Positions 59,469 to 64,000 of a DNA stretch of 64,000 bases are shown here, in pieces. Both the position numbers and the translations under genes were made by a program. The notes under the pieces are model-generated. The model had not been told where the DNA came from and searched no databases. It worked only from the letters and a program-made list of their open reading frames with translations. The stretch covers positions 1 to 64,000 of the forward strand of contig JAGBAO010000001.1 of the NCBI GenBank assembly GCA_017938925.1. The letters run 5' to 3'. Position 1 is the stretch's first letter. Every line of letters begins with the position of its first letter. This DNA comes from Bacteroidales bacterium (GTDB lineage Bacteria > Bacteroidota > Bacteroidia > Bacteroidales > UBA932).

Positions 59469-60884
59469 ATGAACGGAAATCAATATTATCTGAATATATT
59501 CAAGGTAACGGAGAATCAGCTCAAGATGCTGACTGACACAGCATTGGCTCACGGAGGTGATTTTTCTGACCTGTACTTCGAATACACCACATATTTCAAT
59601 CTGCTTCTTAAGGACGAAGTCGTGTCCTCTGGAGGATTTCACACCGATTACGGAGTCGGAATCAGAGTCCTGAAGGGAGAAAAGACGGGGTATGCATATT
59701 CCGAGAACACAGAGATGGCGGATATGATGCAGGCCGCCAAGGCAGCGTCAGCGATAGCGCTGGGCACTTCCGGCAGCTGCACATATGCGCCTGTGCGGGA
59801 CAAGACATATGACCTCTACCCTATGGCCGCCAACTGGCGTGCACGCAGCGCCGAAGCATTTCTTCCTTTTCTCAAGGAACTGGAAAAGGAAGTATTCTCC
59901 AGGGACACGAGGATCATCAAGGTCATTGCACGAATGTCTGATTCGGTCAGTGACGTGATGATGTTCAACTCTCTTGGAGAGCTCACATGCGACACAAGAC
60001 CGATGGGCAGCGTGACGGTTACCGCTGTGTTCCAGCAGGGAGGCAAGACTGAGAACAAGACAGCTTCACGCAGTTTCAGGATGGGTGCGGAACTTATTGG
60101 TCCAGACCTGGTCCGAGAACTGTCTGATGAGGTGGTAAAGGGCATTGACGAGAGATTTGAAGCCACAAGGCCCAAGGGCGGGCAGATGCCGGTCGTGATG
60201 GGAGCCGGTGCATCAGGCATACTTCTCCACGAGGCAATGGGACATGCCTTCGAGGCAGATTTCAACAGAAAGGGACAGTCAATATTCTCTGACAGGATGG
60301 GCCGGCAGGTGTGTCCGAAGGGTGTGAATGTCGTGGACGACGGAACAGTCGCCTTCAACAGAGGCTCCGGGAATTATGACGACGAAGGCGTACCGGCTCA
60401 GAAGACCTATATGGTCGAGGACGGAATACTCCGCTCGTACCTCCACGACAGGATAAGTGCCAGCTGGTACGGAGTGCCGTCCACAGGCAACGGCAGAAGG
60501 GAGAACTTCAGATACAACCCTATCCCTCGAATGAGGGCCACATATATGGAAAGCGGCGAGGCAGACCCTCAGGGAATCATTGCGGATGTGAAGCAGGGGA
60601 TATATGTGGACGAGTTTTCAAACGGTCAGGTCAAGATAGGAGAAGGAGACTTCACATTCTTTGTCAAGAGCGGATTCCTCATCGAGAACGGCAGACTGAC
60701 CGCACCTGTAAAGGATATAAACATCATCGGAAACGGCCCTCAGGCACTTGCAGACATCGTGGCTGTGGGTAACGACCTTAAGATTGACAACGGAACATGG
60801 ACCTGCGGAAAGGAGCAGAGCGTGCCGGTTTCATGCGGCATGCCGACCGTCCTTGTCAGCAGCCTGACCGTTGGGGGCGAATAA
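59469..60884 (+). CDS. tldD: TldD-type metalloprotease
   Basis: 471 aa. Active partner of the TldD/TldE heterodimer, which degrades unfolded peptides and matures some modified peptides. The zinc motif HExxxH is His254-Glu255-Ala-Met-Gly-His259 (ILLHEAMGHAFE), with the later Cys-containing C-terminal segment CGMPTVLVSSLTVGG. Followed after 25 bases by its partner pmbA/tldE. Confidence 0.95.
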   Translation: MNGNQYYLNIFKVTENQLKMLTDTALAHGGDFSDLYFEYTTYFNLLLKDEVVSSGGFHTDYGVGIRVLKGEKTGYAYSENTEMADMMQAAKAASAIALGTSGSCTYAPVRDKTYDLYPMAANWRARSAEAFLPFLKELEKEVFSRDTRIIKVIARMSDSVSDVMMFNSLGELTCDTRPMGSVTVTAVFQQGGKTENKTASRSFRMGAELIGPDLVRELSDEVVKGIDERFEATRPKGGQMPVVMGAGASGILLHEAMGHAFEADFNRKGQSIFSDRMGRQVCPKGVNVVDDGTVAFNRGSGNYDDEGVPAQKTYMVEDGILRSYLHDRISASWYGVPSTGNGRRENFRYNPIPRMRATYMESGEADPQGIIADVKQGIYVDEFSNGQVKIGEGDFTFFVKSGFLIENGRLTAPVKDINIIGNGPQALADIVAVGNDLKIDNGTWTCGKEQSVPVSCGMPTVLVSSLTVGGE

Positions 60885-60892
60885 GCGGAACA

Positions 60893-60900
60893 TATCTTTG
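60893..60900 (+). promoter_or_regulatory. -7 promoter element (TATCTTTG) before pmbA/tldE
   Basis: TAnnTTTG match in the short gap after the tldD stop, ending 9 bases before the ATG at 60910. It would give a near-leaderless message and independent expression of the second subunit. Confidence 0.5.
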
Positions 60901-60909
60901 TAATTTGAA

Positions 60910-62313
60910 ATGATTGACAACAACGAAATATCAATAGCGAAATTCTGCATTGACTCAGCTCTCAGACAAGGTGCCTCAGGAGCCAGGGTTTCCCTGACAC
61001 AGAGCATCATCGACAGTTGCATGATGCTGAACGGAGAGCTCGACAAGGTGACTCACTCTGCCGACAGATCCATATATATGTATATCTATGCAGACGGCCG
61101 CTACGGCACATTTTCCACCAACCGTCTGGAAAGGGACGAACTGGAGGACTTCATCGGCAAGGCCATTTCCATGGTCAGGATGCTGGGAGAAGACCTGTGC
61201 AGGACCCTTCCTGAAGCCGGGCGTACAGCAAAAGATGCAAGAACAGGGCTGGAACTGGACCTTTATGATGCAACAATTGCCGAGAGCGAATCGGGCACAA
61301 GGCTGGAAAGGACAGATAGAATTTCCATATACAGGGATCTCACGCGAAAGTGGGAGCAGGACGGCTATCTCATTGCAGACGGCACGGGCCATGAATACCG
61401 TCTCATATCGGAAGAATGCGAATACACTGAGTCTTTCGAGGACAATTACGTGTGCGATTCCAACGGATTTGAAGGAAGGCACACCGAGACCTCTTTCAGT
61501 GCCTTCTGCGAAATGACCATAGAAGACAGCGAAGGGAACAAATACAGCGGTTTCTGGTGGGACGCAACTCCTAAATTCAGCGAACTGGACCTGAAAGGAT
61601 GCAGCGCAAGGGCCCTTGACAAGGCTGTCAGGCAGATCGGGCCGAAGTCCCGCCGTGGCGGACACTACAGGATGGTGGTTGACTGCAACGCAGCATCGCG
61701 TCTGGTCTCTCCCCTTTTCACGGCCCTCAACGCCTCATCCATCCAGCAGAAGATGTCCTTCATGGATGACACCCTCGGCAAGCGCATGTTCCCGGAGGGA
61801 TTCACAATAATGGACATGGCAAGAACAGCAGGCAAGGCAGGATCGAGGCTGTTCGACACGGAGGGAGTCGCAACCAAGGACGCCCCGATCATTGAGGATG
61901 GAGTGGTCAAGCAATATTTCATCAACACATATATGTCGAACAAGACGGGACTCGAGCCGACAGTCGAAGACATATCCCGCCCGTGCGTCATGCCATATCT
62001 GAAAGATGAAGTGTTGTCTTTGGCAGAAAAAGACCTATCTTTGGAGGTTATTATGAAGCATTGCGGCAGCGGAGTGCTGGTGACAGGTTTCAACGGAGGC
62101 AACTGCAATCCGGCCACAGGAGACTTCTCCTTCGGTGTGGAAGGCTTTGCGTTCAGCAGGGGCAAGGTCACTCATCCGGTGCGCGAGATGCTGATAACAG
62201 GAAACATGATCGAGTTGTGGAACAACCTCATCGCAGCAGGAACTGATGCACGCAGCAGCGCGCGCTGGCAGATTCCTTCGCTTGCCTTTGAAGGGGTTTC
62301 ATTCTCAGCATAA
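60910..62313 (+). CDS. pmbA: TldE/PmbA-type metalloprotease subunit
   Basis: 467 aa. Belongs to the PmbA/TldE branch: the region matching the HExxxH helix of TldD reads AASRLVSPLFTALNASSIQQ, so it lacks the zinc ligands, as expected of the non-catalytic partner. The C-terminal FNGGNCNPATGDFSFGVEGF is typical. Forms a pair with the tldD just upstream. Confidence 0.93.
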   Translation: MIDNNEISIAKFCIDSALRQGASGARVSLTQSIIDSCMMLNGELDKVTHSADRSIYMYIYADGRYGTFSTNRLERDELEDFIGKAISMVRMLGEDLCRTLPEAGRTAKDARTGLELDLYDATIAESESGTRLERTDRISIYRDLTRKWEQDGYLIADGTGHEYRLISEECEYTESFEDNYVCDSNGFEGRHTETSFSAFCEMTIEDSEGNKYSGFWWDATPKFSELDLKGCSARALDKAVRQIGPKSRRGGHYRMVVDCNAASRLVSPLFTALNASSIQQKMSFMDDTLGKRMFPEGFTIMDMARTAGKAGSRLFDTEGVATKDAPIIEDGVVKQYFINTYMSNKTGLEPTVEDISRPCVMPYLKDEVLSLAEKDLSLEVIMKHCGSGVLVTGFNGGNCNPATGDFSFGVEGFAFSRGKVTHPVREMLITGNMIELWNNLIAAGTDARSSARWQIPSLAFEGVSFSA

Positions 62314-62340
62314 GAATTAAAATATTAAAACAGACTACAT

Positions 62341-62934
62341 ATGAAAATTGGACAGAACAAGGTAGTGGAATTCTGCTACGAACTTGAAGTGGACGGCCAG
62401 GTGGTGGACAAGACCTCAAAGGAAAGACCTCTGGACTATATACACGGCACAGGCTGCCTCCTTCCTAAACTCGAAGAGCACATCGATGGCATGGAGCCGG
62501 GTGCAACATTTGACGTAACGCTTTCACCGGCAGACGGATACGGCGAGGTGGACCCAGACAGGATCATAGACCTTCCAAAGGCAGCATTCGAGGTGAACGG
62601 CGAGGTGCGCGAGGACCTTCTGGTTCCTGGCAACACGATTCCTATGCTCAACGGCTCCGGAGCTGTGATTCCGGGCGTCGTTCTTGAGGTCAGCGAGGAC
62701 AGCGTGAAGATGGACCTGAACCATCAGATGGCAGGAAAGACTCTCCATTTCAAGGGTGAGATCCTCACAGTGCGCGAAGCCACTGAAAAAGAGCTGACAG
62801 AGGGCCTGCATGGCGAATATGTGCACACCTGTGGCGGATGTGGCGGCGGATGCCACGGTCACGGTGACGGAGAGTGCGGAGGATGCGGCCACGAAGGCGG
62901 ATGCGAGGACGAAGGCTGCTGCGGCTGTCATTAA
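62341..62934 (+). CDS. slyD: SlyD-type FKBP peptidyl-prolyl isomerase with His/Cys-rich tail
   Basis: 197 aa. FKBP core with the SlyD insert-in-flap: ELEVDGQVVDKTSKERPLDY, GLLPKLEEHIDGM-like strand, LSPADGYGEVDPD, and the insert to about residue 150. The last 35 residues are almost only Gly, Cys, His, Glu and Asp (CGGCGGGCHGHGDGE and so on), a metal-binding tail as in E. coli SlyD that serves nickel delivery. It lies 27 bases after pmbA and 3 before the glycosyltransferase gene. Confidence 0.94.
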   Translation: MKIGQNKVVEFCYELEVDGQVVDKTSKERPLDYIHGTGCLLPKLEEHIDGMEPGATFDVTLSPADGYGEVDPDRIIDLPKAAFEVNGEVREDLLVPGNTIPMLNGSGAVIPGVVLEVSEDSVKMDLNHQMAGKTLHFKGEILTVREATEKELTEGLHGEYVHTCGGCGGGCHGHGDGECGGCGHEGGCEDEGCCGCH

Positions 62935-62937
62935 TAT

Positions 62938-64000
62938 ATGAAGACTGCGATCGTCATATTGAACTGGAACACGGAAGGCTTCCTCAGGGAGTTCCTTCCC
63001 GGACTTCTTCGTTCCGTCGCTGATGAGGACGGGGCGGAAGTCATCGTGGCTGACAACGGATCCACTGACGGATCGCTGAAGGTCATGAGCGAGGAGTTTC
63101 CGCAGGTGAGGACAATCGCATTCAACCGGAACCACGGCTTCACAGGAGGCTACAACAAGGCCTTCGAGGAAATATACGGCACAGCAGAAGCACCATTGGA
63201 AAACGCTCCGGAATATTTCCTGCTGATCAACTCCGACATAGAAGTCACGGAAGGATGGCTCAGGCCACTGACGCAATGGATGGACTCGCACCAGGACTGC
63301 GGGGCATGCGCGCCCAAGCTGCACAGCTGGCAGGACAGGGATATGTTCGAATACGCCGGTGCTGCAGGAGGATATATCGACAGCTTCGGCTACCCTTTCT
63401 GTAGAGGCAGGATACTCAAAAGGCTTGAAAAGGACGAAGGACAGTATGACACTCCCAGAAATGTATTCTGGGCGACAGGTGCATGTCTGCTGGTAAGGAG
63501 CAGTGTCTATGCCGGTCTTCACGGACTTGACGAGAGATTCTTCGCCCACATGGAGGAGATAGACCTGTGCTGGAGGATGCAGCTTCAGGGATGGAAGGTG
63601 ACGGTGGTGCCGCAATCGACGGTATATCATGTCGGAGGAGGGACTCTGCCTGCCGAATCACCGTTCAAGCTATTTCTGAACTACAGGAACAATCTCCTCA
63701 TGCTGGACAACAATCTGGCAAGGACATATGCCCTGAAACTCTACAGGCAGGGGCGATCTGCTGAAGAAGCGGCAAGAAAAGGAATCTGCTGCGCCCGTCT
63801 GAGGACGTTTCTGAGAAGGGATCTTGACGGATTCTCAGCTGTAGTGTACTTGCTTACATTCAGGTGGAAGAACGTAAGCTCAGTACTGAGGGCACACCGG
63901 GAATATCTCAGTCTGAGACACGGTTCAGAAACACAGGACATCATCGCATACCTGCAGAATTACGGCGGAAAGGCCGAAATGAACGGAATGTACAGAAAAT
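62938..64000 (+). CDS. Family 2 glycosyltransferase (truncated by window end)
   Basis: ATG at 62938, open to the window end (354 residues so far, no stop reached). GT-A fold: MKTAIVILNWNTEGFL, VADNGSTDGSL, the Mn/nucleotide motif INSDIEV, then VFWATGACLLVRSSVY and DERFFAHMEEIDLCWRM. This is the rhamnosyltransferase-like GT2 branch used for cell-surface polysaccharides. The C-terminal 100 residues are helical and basic. The gene begins 3 bases after slyD. Donor and acceptor are unknown. Confidence 0.92.
   Translation, partial: MKTAIVILNWNTEGFLREFLPGLLRSVADEDGAEVIVADNGSTDGSLKVMSEEFPQVRTIAFNRNHGFTGGYNKAFEEIYGTAEAPLENAPEYFLLINSDIEVTEGWLRPLTQWMDSHQDCGACAPKLHSWQDRDMFEYAGAAGGYIDSFGYPFCRGRILKRLEKDEGQYDTPRNVFWATGACLLVRSSVYAGLHGLDERFFAHMEEIDLCWRMQLQGWKVTVVPQSTVYHVGGGTLPAESPFKLFLNYRNNLLMLDNNLARTYALKLYRQGRSAEEAARKGICCARLRTFLRRDLDGFSAVVYLLTFRWKNVSSVLRAHREYLSLRHGSETQDIIAYLQNYGGKAEMNGMYRK

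Noticed and set aside
62030-62040. TATCTTTG on the plus strand inside pmbA/tldE
   Set aside because: Lies within coding sequence with no gene starting soon after; chance match to a short motif.
1-64000. CRISPR array, tRNA or rRNA genes, prophage
   Set aside because: No regularly spaced direct repeats, cloverleaf-like intergenic stretches or phage structural genes were noticed; gaps between genes are short and accounted for.

Overview
The window reads as a chromosome segment of a gut- or rumen-type Bacteroidales (Bacteroidota) bacterium. The evidence is a SusC/SusD pair with an ECF sigma/FecR pair, many lipoproteins with short lipoboxes, GH2/GH31/GH109-type glycosidases, DUF4831 and TIGR02757 proteins, and repeated exact copies of the Bacteroidota -7 promoter element TAnnTTTG just upstream of genes. 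No rRNA, tRNA, CRISPR array or phage was seen. Base composition looks even, near 50% GC. I could not run any search, so family names rest on motifs and architecture.

Layout. 1-458: the tail of an IS transposase and a 195-bp repeat-rich segment bounded by a perfect 13-bp inverted repeat. 459-7483 (minus): an operon of a sialate O-acetylesterase-type esterase, a GH31 and a GH2 glycosidase, and folD. 7683-8477: nagB with its own promoter and a strong terminator. 8530-11978 (minus): mtlD, a glycerophosphodiesterase lipoprotein and a GlpT/UhpT-type organophosphate antiporter, which together look like a polyol-phosphate salvage route without a PTS. 12082-30817 (minus): about 19 kb running ECF sigma factor, FecR anti-sigma, a 44-aa peptide, three large lipoproteins sharing a fimbrillin-like N-terminal domain (GLUG; calcineurin-like phosphoesterase; GLUG plus SGNH hydrolase), SusC with an STN signalling domain, SusD, and two more surface lipoproteins. 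It is organised like a polysaccharide utilisation locus but has no recognisable glycosidase or lyase, and is the best candidate for an undescribed system.

30872-36450: purine synthesis (purM; purH and purD with a GH109-like oxidoreductase between them). 36597-46031: pentose and uronate catabolism (xylB-xylA-xylE operon; PA14-containing GH31 alpha-xylosidase-like enzyme with uxuA and an SDR fructuronate reductase), consistent with using xylan or xyloglucan and glucuronate side chains. 46116-48877: an HdeD-like membrane protein with a striking start-codon hairpin, and transketolase. 49125-50726 (plus): a CotH-type lipoprotein ending in a 19-bp-stem bidirectional terminator. 50793-51871: rpsF-rpsR-rplI. 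52008-56080: LpxL-like acyltransferase, DUF4831, pepD and ferritin. 56160-64000 (plus): POT peptide transporter, TIGR02757 protein, a zeta-toxin-like P-loop protein, tldD, pmbA/tldE, a SlyD-type prolyl isomerase and a family-2 glycosyltransferase cut off by the window end.

Regulation. TAnnTTTG elements lie 5-45 nt before many starts and often decide between alternative start codons. Ribosomal protein genes and ferritin instead show a strong GGAGG. REP-like palindromes with a shared TCAAG/TCAGG loop sit beside purM and xylA. Two genes (GH31-PA14 and hdeD-like) have long perfect inverted repeats that pair the leader with the start codon.
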